Shown here: positions 1 through 8,317 of the stretch, one piece after another
How positions within the stretch are numbered: position 1 is the first letter of the stretch
How the letters are laid out: each line of letters starts with the position of its first letter
Source of the DNA: Singulisphaera sp. GP187
Lineage (GTDB): Bacteria; Planctomycetota; Planctomycetia; Gemmatales; Gemmataceae
Assembly: GCA_945905925.1 (NCBI GenBank)
Contig: CAMDQN010000013.1
Span: 1-64,000, forward strand
DNA length: 64,000 nt
Direction: 5' to 3'
Notes under the pieces: generated by a model
What the model saw: only the letters and a program-made list of their open reading frames with translations
Databases searched by the model: none
What the model was told of the DNA's origin: nothing
Made by a program: the position numbers and the translations under genes

Positions 1-120
1 CTGAGGGAACTCCCGGCCAAGTGATTCCATAAGCCCGCGAAGCCGCAAGCGGCCGATCACGTGATCGGCCGCTTGCGGCTTCGCGGGCTTATGGAATCAC
101 TTGGCCGGGAGTTCCCTCAG
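1..120. repeat. Perfect 120-bp palindrome truncated by the window edge
   Basis: Bases 1-60 are the exact reverse complement of bases 61-120, with no spacer. The inner part (about 31-90) looks like a strong hairpin terminator. The outer part is coding: plus-strand bases 1-24 read Leu-Arg-Glu-Leu-Pro-Ala-Lys-stop, identical to the last seven codons of the minus-strand gene ending at 97. The arm reaches base 1, so it probably continues to the left. It may be a tail-to-tail inverted duplication or an assembly fold-back. Confidence 0.95.
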
Positions 121-1515
121 CCGAATCTTGCGGTACTCCATCTGCCCGCGATCCGCCTCAAGTCCGATGGGGCCGGTCGCGGGCACTTTCATTTTGTCGT
201 TGAGCAACTCGCCGTTGCAGGTGCAGTACGCGACCTCGCCCTTCACCACGACGACGATCTCGTTCCAGTCCTGCGCCTTGTACTTCTTCAAGTCCTTGTA
301 CGGTCCGGCGACGAGGTAGTCGCGCACCTGCAACTGCGGCCCGCGAACGAACAACCCGCTGTCCGCGTTGACCTCGGCACGGAATTCGAGGCGCAGCTCG
401 AAGTCCTTCGGGAACTTCGCGGCGGTCCAGAGCTGGTGTGTGCCCTTGCCGGGGTTCACCACGAGGAGGCCGTTCTTCACGGAGTACCGCTTGTCGGACG
501 CTTCCGTCTTGCCGTCGAAGCCCTCGAACTTGTCCTTCAACTGGTAACCCCAACCCGTCAGGTCTTTTCCGTTGAAGAGTTCGATCGTGCCCGGCTCGGC
601 CTTTGGCTCGCTCTTGGGAGCGGACTTCGGCTCGTCGGCTTTCACGCCGCTCAGCGGGTGCGCGGTGGCCGCTTCCCACGCGAGTTCCTGAAGAAGCTTG
701 TTCAGTTTCTCGTCCCAGTCCGCGTTTTTCGCTGCTTTCAGCACCGCGGGAACCGGCAGACCCACTGGGTTGCGTTTGTAGATCACGGCGTAGTGACAGT
801 ACGCTGTCAGTGCCTGAAGCGGTGCGCGCGCGTGACCGATCGCGTCGCTGAAGAGGTCTTCCTGCGACTTCAGCCCCGGCGCGGTTCCCGCGATGATCTT
901 CTCCCGAAGGAGGATCGCCGCTTGCCCCACGGGCACGACGAAGACCACCGACTTGCCATGAGTCTTGTTGAGCGCGTTGACCTGCTCGTCCACGGTGACG
1001 AAGTAGTCCGCGTGGATCTTCTTCATCTCCGCGGCCGTGCGCCCGTTGCGATCTACCTTCTCCATTTTCTTCTTCTGGTAGTCGCGGTCGTAGACGTCGT
1101 GTGGCAGCCAGAACGCTTGAACCAGAACCCGCACCTTCGGGTTGTGTTCGAGGGCGAGTTTGGTGAAGTTGTCGATGCCCGCGTCCGGGTGGAAGATCGG
1201 CGAGAGCGTGAGCACGTCCACTTCACCGGTCTTCAGTGCCGGCTTGGTTTTGTTCTTGTCGTCCGGTTGGTCCCAGTGCTGGATCGTGCGTGACCCACCG
1301 ATGGACGAAGTACCGAGCTGTTTGTGATCCTTGATGCCGCCAGCTTTCGCGAGTTCGCTGAGCGGACCGGGCATGAACACATGGAAGCTGTGGCCCGCGG
1401 AGAAGACACGCTCGCCTTTCGGTGCCGGTGCATCGTCCGCGCGTGCGGGCCGGACCGCGGCGAGCACGCACGCGGCCAGCATGCCGAGAGACAGTATGAA
1501 GAGACGCCGTTTCAT
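97..1515 (-). CDS. Exported SGNH-like hydrolase fused to DUF1080 domain
   Basis: The 472-residue product starts with a Sec signal peptide (about residues 1-26, cleavage near ARA-DD). Residues 35-290 look like an SGNH/GDSL-type hydrolase: GHS at 41-43 could supply the nucleophile and a D-x-x-GH motif sits near residue 217. Residues 303-470 are a typical DUF1080 (3-keto-disaccharide hydrolase-like) domain beginning with ELFNGKDLTGW. DUF1080 is a beta-sandwich common in planctomycetes and linked to sugar binding or cleavage, so a periplasmic polysaccharide role is inferred. It is the last gene of a four-gene minus-strand run, and its 3' end lies in the edge palindrome. The SGNH assignment is less certain than DUF1080. 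Confidence 0.85.
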   Translation of the reverse strand: MKRRLFILSLGMLAACVLAAVRPARADDAPAPKGERVFSAGHSFHVFMPGPLSELAKAGGIKDHKQLGTSSIGGSRTIQHWDQPDDKNKTKPALKTGEVDVLTLSPIFHPDAGIDNFTKLALEHNPKVRVLVQAFWLPHDVYDRDYQKKKMEKVDRNGRTAAEMKKIHADYFVTVDEQVNALNKTHGKSVVFVVPVGQAAILLREKIIAGTAPGLKSQEDLFSDAIGHARAPLQALTAYCHYAVIYKRNPVGLPVPAVLKAAKNADWDEKLNKLLQELAWEAATAHPLSGVKADEPKSAPKSEPKAEPGTIELFNGKDLTGWGYQLKDKFEGFDGKTEASDKRYSVKNGLLVVNPGKGTHQLWTAAKFPKDFELRLEFRAEVNADSGLFVRGPQLQVRDYLVAGPYKDLKKYKAQDWNEIVVVVKGEVAYCTCNGELLNDKMKVPATGPIGLEADRGQMEYRKIRLRELPAK

Positions 1516-1577
1516 CGGGAGAGACTCCAGTTGGGGGAGAGAATCGCCTGGGGCTTACGCCCACAGGCTTCTAATCG

Positions 1578-2876
1578 CTACTTGGCTTTCACGTCGAAGG
1601 AGAAGAGCAACTCCTGGTCGCGGAGGAACAGTTGGCCGTTCGCGACGACGGGCGGGGTCCACACCTTGCCCTGCGGCTGGCGCTGCTTCGACGCCTTCGG
1701 GAGTTTGAAGCGGCCGGTTTCCTTCCATCCGGTGGGCGAGGCTTCGACGAGCGCCGCGGAGCCGTCGTTTTCGGCGAAGAGATACAACTGACCGTCCGCG
1801 AACGTGACCGCGCCGGCCGGGAACTTCTGGCGCTCGGACCATGCCACTTCACCCGACTTGAAGTCGAGGCATGTCCACCCGCTGCCGGAACCGTAGATGT
1901 GCTTGCCGACCAGCACGACGTTCCCGTGGTGGTTCAGCAGGTTCTTGTTGCTGTACACCGGCGACACCTTGAACGCGTCGCCGTCTTTCTCGACCTTCAC
2001 GAGTTCGCTGGCCCCGTTGCCGACCGCGACCGTGGTGAAGATGTGCCCGTCGTGGATGACTGGCGTGTTGATGACTTCCGTTCCGTAAGGCGGCTTGCGG
2101 CGATGACTCCAAAGAAGCTTCCCGTCCTTCGCGGCGATGCCCGCAAGACCCTGGTTCGTGAGGATCACGTACTGCTTCACACCGCCGAAGTCCGCTGGCA
2201 TGGGCGACGTGTACGCGGCCTGATCGGTGAGTTCGGTGCTGCGCCACACCACGCGCCCGGACTTCTTGTCGAACGCCGCCAGCGTGCCCTTCGGACCGCC
2301 GACTGCGACGATGAGGTTGTCACCATCGACGAGCGGTGACCCGGTGAAGCCCCAGCCGAGGTTCTTCGGCCCGCCGCCGATCGGGTTCACCTGACCGTCG
2401 AGGTCATTGGGAAGGTTCGCGCGCCACTTCTCCTTGCCGACAGTGGACACACAAACGAGATCGCCGTTGCCACCCAGAGCGAAAAGCAACTCGCCATCGA
2501 CGGTCGGCGCGGCACTCGGGCCAGCGCTCCAACTATTCCCCTTCCAGCGGAACGTCGGGCCGATTTCCGCGACCCACGCTTCTTTCACGGCACCGTCTTT
2601 CGCGCTCTTGAGATCGAGAGCGATGAGGAACTCTTTGTCCTCTCGCCCGCCGGTGATGTAGAGCCGGTCGCCAACGACCGCCGGCGGTGAGTAACCCACA
2701 CCCGCGCCTTCATATGTCCAGCGCACCGCAGGGCCGGCCTTCGGCCACTCCTTTAGCAATCCGGTTTCGAGTGACACGTCGTCGCGGTTCGGACCACGAT
2801 ACTGCGGCCAGTCGGCCGCCGGCGCCGCGAGAGCGCATGCGGTCACGGTGAGTATCGCGAAGAGGAGAGTGCGCAT
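1578..2876 (-). CDS. Exported PQQ-like beta-propeller (BamB/quinoprotein-like)
   Basis: The product has 432 residues from the ATG at 2876; in-frame sequence further upstream overlaps the neighbouring gene and is not used. A signal peptide spans residues 1-20 (MRTLLFAILTVTACALAAPA). It is followed by WPQYRGPNRDD, the hallmark N-terminus of planctomycete PQQ-like propellers. Repeated strands such as VVGDRLYITGG, NLIVAVGG, IYGSGSG and GQLYLFAEN recur about every 45-50 residues, fitting seven or eight blades. Whether it binds PQQ or is only a scaffold cannot be told from sequence. It starts 35 nt after the SMP-30-like gene stops and ends 62 nt before the DUF1080 gene. Confidence 0.9.
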   Translation of the reverse strand: MRTLLFAILTVTACALAAPAADWPQYRGPNRDDVSLETGLLKEWPKAGPAVRWTYEGAGVGYSPPAVVGDRLYITGGREDKEFLIALDLKSAKDGAVKEAWVAEIGPTFRWKGNSWSAGPSAAPTVDGELLFALGGNGDLVCVSTVGKEKWRANLPNDLDGQVNPIGGGPKNLGWGFTGSPLVDGDNLIVAVGGPKGTLAAFDKKSGRVVWRSTELTDQAAYTSPMPADFGGVKQYVILTNQGLAGIAAKDGKLLWSHRRKPPYGTEVINTPVIHDGHIFTTVAVGNGASELVKVEKDGDAFKVSPVYSNKNLLNHHGNVVLVGKHIYGSGSGWTCLDFKSGEVAWSERQKFPAGAVTFADGQLYLFAENDGSAALVEASPTGWKETGRFKLPKASKQRQPQGKVWTPPVVANGQLFLRDQELLFSFDVKAK

Positions 2877-2911
2877 GATTCGGCCCAGTTGTTCGTGTGT
2901 GAACCGCGAGG

Positions 2912-3841
2912 TTACTTCTTCTGTCGCTGCTGCCACGCGAGGCCCGGTGTATCGACGCGGAACGTCACCACGCGGTTGAACTCGACTTCGGTCACGTACG
3001 CGGTGCGTCCGTCCTGCCCGCCGAAGCAGATGTTGCTCGGCTTCTTGCCCAGCACGTCGATCTCTTTGAGAACCTTGCCTTCGGGCGAGAGCTTCACGAC
3101 GGTGCCCGCGCCGTATCGCGTGATGTACAGGTTGCCGTCCGCGTCGCAGCGCATTCCGTCGAAGCCGTGGTCGTCGAACTTCTTCAGGAGCTTCTTTGCG
3201 CCGAGAGTTCCGTCGGCCTTGATCGGGAACGACCACACGTTCCGCTGTACGCTCTCGTTCACGTAGAGCGTCTTGCCGTCGGGGCTGACATCAATGCCGT
3301 TCGTGGTGCCCATGTCGGTCGCGATCTTCGTGACCTTCCCATCAGTGCCGATCTTCCAGAGTTGTCCGGTGTTTTTGCCCCAGTTGGGGTCGCTCGCGTA
3401 CAGCGTGCCGTCGGGCGCGATGGCGACGTCGTTCGGTTGGTTCATGGTCGCTTCGTGCGCGAAGACTTCGATCTTCTTCGTCTTCGGGTCGATCTTCAAC
3501 ACGTTGTGCCCGGTGTAGTCCGCGACGTACATGAGGCCCTTCTTGTCGAACACGATGCCGTTACCGACGCTCTTGTCGGGTAGCTCCACGAACACCTCGA
3601 CCTTTCCTTCAGGCGTCACTTTCGCGATGTCACCGTTCTTCTTGGGGCCGTCGCCGTTGTTCTTGAGATTGACGACGTAGAGGTTGCCGGCCGCGTCGCA
3701 GGCCGGTCCCTCGATGCCGGGCGTGAAGCTGTTCTTGTCCGTGAGCGGCTTCGCGGTGAAGAGTTCGTCCTTGTCGGCCGCGCTCGAAGCGGGCAGCAGA
3801 GTAACGATTGCGAGCAAAAGGAACGTTGTGTAGCGGGGCAT
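2912..3841 (-). CDS. SMP-30/gluconolactonase-like exported beta-propeller
   Basis: The product has 309 residues from the ATG at 3841, which follows a CGGAG ribosome binding site. Residues 1-22 form a signal peptide ending near ASSAAD. The rest is a six-bladed propeller of the SMP-30/gluconolaconase/LRE type, with repeated D-A-x-G-N-L-Y-V motifs and sugar-lactonase-like stretches (NDVAIAPDGTLYASD, NGIDVSPDGKTLYV, GFDGMRCDADGNLY). Members hydrolyse sugar lactones or related esters with a bound divalent metal. A periplasmic lactonase role alongside the sugar-related downstream genes is inferred. It lies 69 nt after the acyl-CoA synthetase gene and is probably cotranscribed with it. Confidence 0.88.
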   Translation of the reverse strand: MPRYTTFLLLAIVTLLPASSAADKDELFTAKPLTDKNSFTPGIEGPACDAAGNLYVVNLKNNGDGPKKNGDIAKVTPEGKVEVFVELPDKSVGNGIVFDKKGLMYVADYTGHNVLKIDPKTKKIEVFAHEATMNQPNDVAIAPDGTLYASDPNWGKNTGQLWKIGTDGKVTKIATDMGTTNGIDVSPDGKTLYVNESVQRNVWSFPIKADGTLGAKKLLKKFDDHGFDGMRCDADGNLYITRYGAGTVVKLSPEGKVLKEIDVLGKKPSNICFGGQDGRTAYVTEVEFNRVVTFRVDTPGLAWQQRQKK

Positions 3842-3910
3842 ACGTTGCTCCGGGAAGGGCGGCTTGCGGGAGTGGATTGTTGCTCGCGGGCGCGCGGAAC
3901 GCAAGCACCC

Positions 3911-5542
3911 TCACGACGAACTGGCGCTCGCGCCACGAAGTTCCTCGGTCGCCAGTTCGCGCATGCGGTACTTCTGCACCTTCCCCGTGACGGTCATCGG
4001 GAACGCGTCCACGAACTTCCAGTGGCGCGGAATCTTGTACGTCGCGATGCGCCCGTGGCACGCGGCGCGCAGGTCGTCGCCTGTTAGTTTCGCTCCAATC
4101 TGGAGACGAACCCAGGCCATGACTTCCTCGCCGTACGTCGGACACGGCACGCCAATCACCTGCGCCTCCGCGACTCCCGGTATCGTGTGCAAGAACTCTT
4201 CGACCTCGCGTGGGTACACGTTCTCGCCACCGCGAATGATCACGTCTTTGAGGCGCCCGACGATGCTGACGTAACCTTCGTCGTCCATCACCGCGAGGTC
4301 ACCGGTGTGCATCCAGCCCGCGGCGTCGATGGCCTTCGCGGTCGCTGTCGGGTCTTCCCAGTAACCGAGCATCACCAGATAGCCGCGAGTGCATTGCTCG
4401 CCCGCGACGCCGCGCGGAACGACTTCGCCGGTTGAAGCGTCGATGATCTTGATTTCGCCGTGCGGCATGGGGCGTCCCACGGTCGCGACGCGCTTCTCGA
4501 ACGGGGAGTCGCGTGCAGTTTGCGTCGCGGCCGGCGATGTTTCCGTCATGCCGCACACGTTCGTGACTTCGCGCATGTGCATCTGCGACAGCACCTGCTT
4601 CATGACTTCGACCGGGCACGGCGCGCCCGCGATGATGCCGGTGCGCAGCGACGACAGATCGAACTCCGCGAATCGCGGGTGGTTCAGCTCCGCGATGAAC
4701 ATCGTTGGCACGCCATAGAGCGACGTGCATCGCTCTGTTTGCACCGTTTCGAGAACACCGAGCGGGTCGAACGATTCGTCGGGGACGACGATGCACGCGC
4801 CGCGCGTGGTGCAGCCGAGGTTGCCGAGGACCATTCCGAAGCAATGGTAGAACGGCACCGGTACGCACACGCGGTCGCGTTCGGTGTAGCCCAACCCCTC
4901 CGCGACGAAGAATGCGTTGTTCAGGATATTGTGGTGTGAAAGCATCGCGCCTTTGGGAAAACCGGTCGTGCCCGATGTGTACTGAATGTTGATCGGGTCA
5001 TCGAACTGCAACCGCGATTCGATCTCAGCGAGAGCCGCTTCGCTGACAATGCTTCTGGCCGCGAGCAGTGCGTTCCAGTCGGTGTCGATCACGAGCGTAT
5101 CGCGAAGTTGCGGGCAGCGGTCGCGCACTTCGGCGAGGATCGCGAGGTAATCCGTTTGGCGGAACCCGCGCGCGAGGCAGAGCAGACTCACGCCGCTTTT
5201 GTTCAGCGCGTACTCAAGTTCGACGGCCTTGTACGCCGGGTTGATGTTCACGAGGATCGCGCCGACGCGCGCGGTCGCGTATTGCAGTACGACCCACTCG
5301 AAGCGATTCGGCGCCCACACGCCGACGCGCTCGCCGGTCTTCACGCCGCGCGAGAGTAGCCCACGAGCCGCGAGGCCAATCAGCTCCCACAACTCGCGGT
5401 ACGTCGCGCGGAAGTTCTGGTGTCGCACGACGAGCGCGTCGCGCTCACCGAATCTCTCGACAGTACGAAGCAAGTTCGCGCCGATGGTTTCGCCGAGCAG
5501 CGGAATGGAACAAGCGCCGTGTGCGTAGGAGAGGAATGTCAT
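3911..5542 (-). CDS. AMP-binding acyl-CoA synthetase (ACSF2-like)
   Basis: The 543-residue product is an ANL-superfamily ligase that activates a carboxylic acid with ATP and CoA. The phosphate-binding loop YTSGTTGFPKG is at residues 188-198, followed by a GMTETSP motif and the hinge motif with GGENVYPREVEEFL. The catalytic lysine lies in TVTGKVQKYR near the C-terminus. The family resemblance is to medium-chain acyl-CoA synthetases such as ACSF2/FadD, but the substrate cannot be read from sequence. It is cytoplasmic, unlike the exported proteins downstream of it, so it may simply share a promoter with them. The 552-bp upstream gap contains two long palindromes. Confidence 0.92.
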   Translation of the reverse strand: MTFLSYAHGACSIPLLGETIGANLLRTVERFGERDALVVRHQNFRATYRELWELIGLAARGLLSRGVKTGERVGVWAPNRFEWVVLQYATARVGAILVNINPAYKAVELEYALNKSGVSLLCLARGFRQTDYLAILAEVRDRCPQLRDTLVIDTDWNALLAARSIVSEAALAEIESRLQFDDPINIQYTSGTTGFPKGAMLSHHNILNNAFFVAEGLGYTERDRVCVPVPFYHCFGMVLGNLGCTTRGACIVVPDESFDPLGVLETVQTERCTSLYGVPTMFIAELNHPRFAEFDLSSLRTGIIAGAPCPVEVMKQVLSQMHMREVTNVCGMTETSPAATQTARDSPFEKRVATVGRPMPHGEIKIIDASTGEVVPRGVAGEQCTRGYLVMLGYWEDPTATAKAIDAAGWMHTGDLAVMDDEGYVSIVGRLKDVIIRGGENVYPREVEEFLHTIPGVAEAQVIGVPCPTYGEEVMAWVRLQIGAKLTGDDLRAACHGRIATYKIPRHWKFVDAFPMTVTGKVQKYRMRELATEELRGASASSS

Positions 5543-5587
5543 GGCGAGGAACTCCGGGCGCGGAATGCGTTCGTGTTCGCACAGGTT

Positions 5588-5718
5588 ACACAGGGCTTCC
5601 GCCCTGTGCTACAGACGGCGACCCCTCCGGGGCGGAAATCCAGTACCCGGCGCGCCTGCCTTATGGTTTTGCACTCCGGAGGGGTCGCTGTTCGTAGCAC
5701 AGGGCGGAAGCCCTGTGT
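5588..5718. repeat. Long imperfect inverted repeat, 43-bp arms
   Basis: The arms are 5588-5630 and 5676-5718, with a 45-nt spacer and about four mismatches clustered mid-arm. Each arm also holds its own small hairpin (ACAGGGC/GCCCTGT around TTCC), so the element can form a cruciform or two separate hairpins. The wording resembles interspersed intergenic palindromes rather than a terminator, since it lies upstream of both flanking genes. Confidence 0.85.
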
Positions 5719-5897
5719 GCGGATGCGGGGATGCGGGCGATTGCCGCGCAGGCGCTTGCATCGCGCCGCGGGTCGGGTATTCTCACCACATCCTTCTAGA
5801 TTGGTCTAGCTCGCTGCTTTGCAGCAGGACGATGTTGCGTCGTCCGAGCGAATCGCCAGGCACTCGACGCGGGGAAGGCTGTTCCAGCACCGCTTTC

Positions 5898-5980
5898 GGG
5901 CGGAGGGTGACCTCCTCCAACGCGGTCTGGAACAACCCCACGGATCGTGGTTCCGCGTTGGAGGAGGTCACCCTCCGCCC
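5898..5980. repeat. Perfect 28-bp inverted repeat
   Basis: The arms 5898-5925 and 5953-5980 are exact reverse complements, separated by 27 nt. A further 7-bp match just outside (GCACCGC/GCGGTGC) extends the stem across a small internal loop. It lies 115 bp upstream of the decarboxylase ATG, so it would be in or near that gene's leader. Confidence 0.9.
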
Positions 5981-6094
5981 GGCGGTGCCGTGAGCCTTCC
6001 GCGACACAGGTTAGATAGTAGATCATTCCGAAGGATGACCGGGCCGCGAGGTTCTCTCGCGGCTCGGTTCGTTTGCTCCTGCTGCGAGGTTCCG

Positions 6095-7525
6095 ATGTCC
6101 CCCGACGAGTTCCGCGAATACGGCCACAAGCTCATCGACTACATCGCGGATTACCGCGCCACCATCGCAACGCGACCCGTCCGCGCGACCACCGAGCCGG
6201 GTGCGGTGCGGGCACAACTCCCCGCGGAGCCGCCAGCGCACGCGGAGCCGTTCGACGCGGTTCTCGCCGACCTCAACAACATTCTGATGCCGGCGCTCAC
6301 GCACTGGCAACACCCCAGGTTCTTCGGCTACTTTCCATCGAACGCGACGCTCGCGAGTGTGCTCGGCGACTTCCTCAGTACGGGGTTGGGCCAACTCGGG
6401 CTGAACTGGCAATCCAGTCCGGCACTCACGGAGCTGGAAGAACTCGCGTGCGACTGGATGCGCCAGATGGTCGGGCTGAGCGCCGCGTGGAGCGGCGTGA
6501 TACAGGATACCGCTTCGACCGCGAGCTTGCTCGCGCTGCTCTGTGCGCGCGAACGGACCTCGAACTTCTCGCTCAGTCGCGGCGGGCTGCAAGCGGAACC
6601 GAAACCGCTGGTGGTGTACGTTTCGACGCAGAGCCACAGTTCCGTGGAGAAAGCGGCGCTGCTCGCGGGGTTCGGCCGCGACAACCTCCGCGCGGTTCCG
6701 ACGGACGACGCGTTCGCGATGCGCGCCGACGTGTTGGAAGAATTCATTCGCGAAGACATCGTTGCGGGGAAGGTGCCGTGTGCGGTGGTCGCGACAATCG
6801 GCACGACGGCTTCCACCGCGGTTGATCCGGTCGGCGCGATCGCGGAAGTTGCATCGCGCCATCACCTCTGGGTTCACGTCGATGCCGCGATGGCCGGCTC
6901 CGCGATGATCCTCCCCGAATGCCGGTGGATGTGGGACGGTATCGAGCGCGCCGACTCGCTCGTGCTGAACCCGCACAAGTGGCTCGGCGCGGTGTTCGAC
7001 TGTTCGCTGTTCTACGTTCGCGATACACAGCACCTCATTCGCGTGATGTCTACCAGCCCCAGCTATCTGCGCACAGCGGCCGACGGCCAGGCGCCGAACT
7101 ATCGCGACTGGGGCATCGCGCTCGGTCGCCGGTTCCGCGCGCTGAAGGTGTGGTGCCTCATTCGCGCGGAAGGCGTGTCCGGGTTACAGGCGCGGCTGCG
7201 GCGCGACATCGCGAATGCGCAGTGGCTCGCCGTGGAAGTCGCGGCAACGCCGAACTGGACGGTGGTCGCTCCGGTTCCGCTACAAACGGTCTGCGTGATC
7301 CACGAACCGCCCGGGATTTCGAGCGAATCGCTCGATGCGCACACGCGGGCCTGGGCTGATCGCGTGAACGCTTCCGGCGCGGCCTACGTCACGCCTGCGA
7401 TACTCGCGGGCCGGTGGATGGTTCGCGTCTCGATCGGCGCGATTGCGACCGAACGCGCCGACGTGGAAGCCGTCTGGAACGCCATGCGCCGCGCCGCCGA
7501 AAACACAACAACGGGAGAGCCATGA
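6095..7525 (+). CDS. PLP-dependent decarboxylase (aromatic-L-amino-acid decarboxylase family)
   Basis: The product has 476 residues from the ATG at 6095. It is a group II PLP decarboxylase, of the family that includes DOPA/tryptophan, histidine and glutamate decarboxylases. Family features are HPRFFGYFPS near residue 72, a Thr/Ser-rich cofactor pocket, HVDAAMAGSAM containing the aspartate that binds the pyridine nitrogen, and the Schiff-base lysine K295 in NPHKW. Length fits the family (about 470-480). Aromatic amino acids are the likeliest substrates, but this is not proven by sequence. Its stop codon overlaps the start of the aquaporin gene (ATGA), indicating translational coupling. Confidence 0.92.
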   Translation: MSPDEFREYGHKLIDYIADYRATIATRPVRATTEPGAVRAQLPAEPPAHAEPFDAVLADLNNILMPALTHWQHPRFFGYFPSNATLASVLGDFLSTGLGQLGLNWQSSPALTELEELACDWMRQMVGLSAAWSGVIQDTASTASLLALLCARERTSNFSLSRGGLQAEPKPLVVYVSTQSHSSVEKAALLAGFGRDNLRAVPTDDAFAMRADVLEEFIREDIVAGKVPCAVVATIGTTASTAVDPVGAIAEVASRHHLWVHVDAAMAGSAMILPECRWMWDGIERADSLVLNPHKWLGAVFDCSLFYVRDTQHLIRVMSTSPSYLRTAADGQAPNYRDWGIALGRRFRALKVWCLIRAEGVSGLQARLRRDIANAQWLAVEVAATPNWTVVAPVPLQTVCVIHEPPGISSESLDAHTRAWADRVNASGAAYVTPAILAGRWMVRVSIGAIATERADVEAVWNAMRRAAENTTTGEP

Positions 7526-8229
7526 ACGACGTACTCGGTGAGTTTCTCGGCACGATGATTCTGATTCTGCTCGGTAACGGTGTCGTCGCGGGCGTGCTTC
7601 TGAACAAGTCGAAATCGCAGAACGCGGGCTGGATCGCGATTACCGCGGGGTGGGCGTTCGCGGTGATGGCTGGCATCTACACCGCGAAGGCCATTGGGGC
7701 GCCGGGGTTCATCAACCCGGTCGGTCCGCTCGCGGAGGTGTTGAAGGGAAAACTCGATGTGGAGAAAGCGTTCGCGTTCGCGGCGGCGGAGGTGGTCGGC
7801 GCATTCACGGGTGCGGTTCTCGTGTGGCTGCACCACTGGCCACATTGGGCAGAAACGCCCGGCCCCGCCACGAAGCTCGCGTGCTTCTGCACGTCGCCCG
7901 CGATCCGCAACTACCCCGCGAACGTCTTCAGCGAAGCACTCGCGACGTTCGTGTTGGTGTTCGTCGGAACCGCGGTCGATCGGAGCAACCCCGGTGGAGT
8001 TGGGGTTCCGCTCGCCGGTGTGATTGTGTGGTCGATCGGGTTGGGTCTTGGAGCGACAACGGGTTACGCGATCAATCCCGCGCGCGACCTCGGCCCGCGC
8101 CTCGCGCACGCGATTCTACCGATTGTGGGGAAGGGCGGGTCCGATTGGGGTTACGCGTGGGTGCCGATCATCGGGCCGCTCCTGGGCGGCGCGGCCGGCG
8201 CTCTCGCGGCAATGTCTGTCATGGTCTGA
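7522..8229 (+). CDS. Aquaporin/glycerol facilitator family (MIP) channel
   Basis: The 235-residue protein has six hydrophobic segments and two half-helix loops typical of MIP channels. The N-terminus (LGEFLGTMILILLGNGVVAG) and C-terminal NPARDLGPRL are GlpF-like. The second pore motif is canonical NPA (185-187), but the first is N65-P66-V67 in a GFINPVGP context instead of NPA. That change at the pore constriction may alter selectivity. The start overlaps the decarboxylase stop by four bases, so the two are cotranslated. A role in moving a small uncharged metabolite related to the decarboxylase is speculation; water or glycerol transport is the family default. Confidence 0.93.
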   Translation: MNDVLGEFLGTMILILLGNGVVAGVLLNKSKSQNAGWIAITAGWAFAVMAGIYTAKAIGAPGFINPVGPLAEVLKGKLDVEKAFAFAAAEVVGAFTGAVLVWLHHWPHWAETPGPATKLACFCTSPAIRNYPANVFSEALATFVLVFVGTAVDRSNPGGVGVPLAGVIVWSIGLGLGATTGYAINPARDLGPRLAHAILPIVGKGGSDWGYAWVPIIGPLLGGAAGALAAMSVMV

Positions 8230-8317
8230 TCGCGGAATCCGTGTGTCGGTTGGTTTGCGGGTGTGGTATGCTCGAAAGTCCTGCCTCACCCCTGCTGAAG
8301 TCGCGTGGGAACTCGCC

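Larger units (their letters stand above)
5543..6094. other. 552-bp divergent intergenic region with two palindromes
   Basis: This gap separates the divergent acyl-CoA synthetase and decarboxylase genes. It contains two unrelated long inverted repeats, at 5588-5718 and 5898-5980, annotated separately. Upstream in-frame extensions of the decarboxylase run through the second palindrome and are not credible coding. I see no RNA gene or convincing promoter here. Confidence 0.7.

Noticed and set aside
1-120. Plain intrinsic terminator
   Set aside because: The arms include protein-coding codons and stop of the neighbouring gene and reach the window edge, which a terminator does not explain.
61-1293. 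410-residue plus-strand ORF over the DUF1080 gene
   Set aside because: It is a shadow ORF typical of high-GC DNA, low in family-like motifs and lying antisense to a well-supported gene.
1578-3236. Longer start for the PQQ-like propeller gene
   Set aside because: The extra 120 codons overlap the SMP-30-like gene and read as Arg-rich shadow sequence; the signal peptide begins at 2876.
5819-6094. N-terminal extension of the decarboxylase
   Set aside because: It runs through a perfect palindrome and is not family-like; MSPDEFREYG at 6095 is the natural N-terminus.
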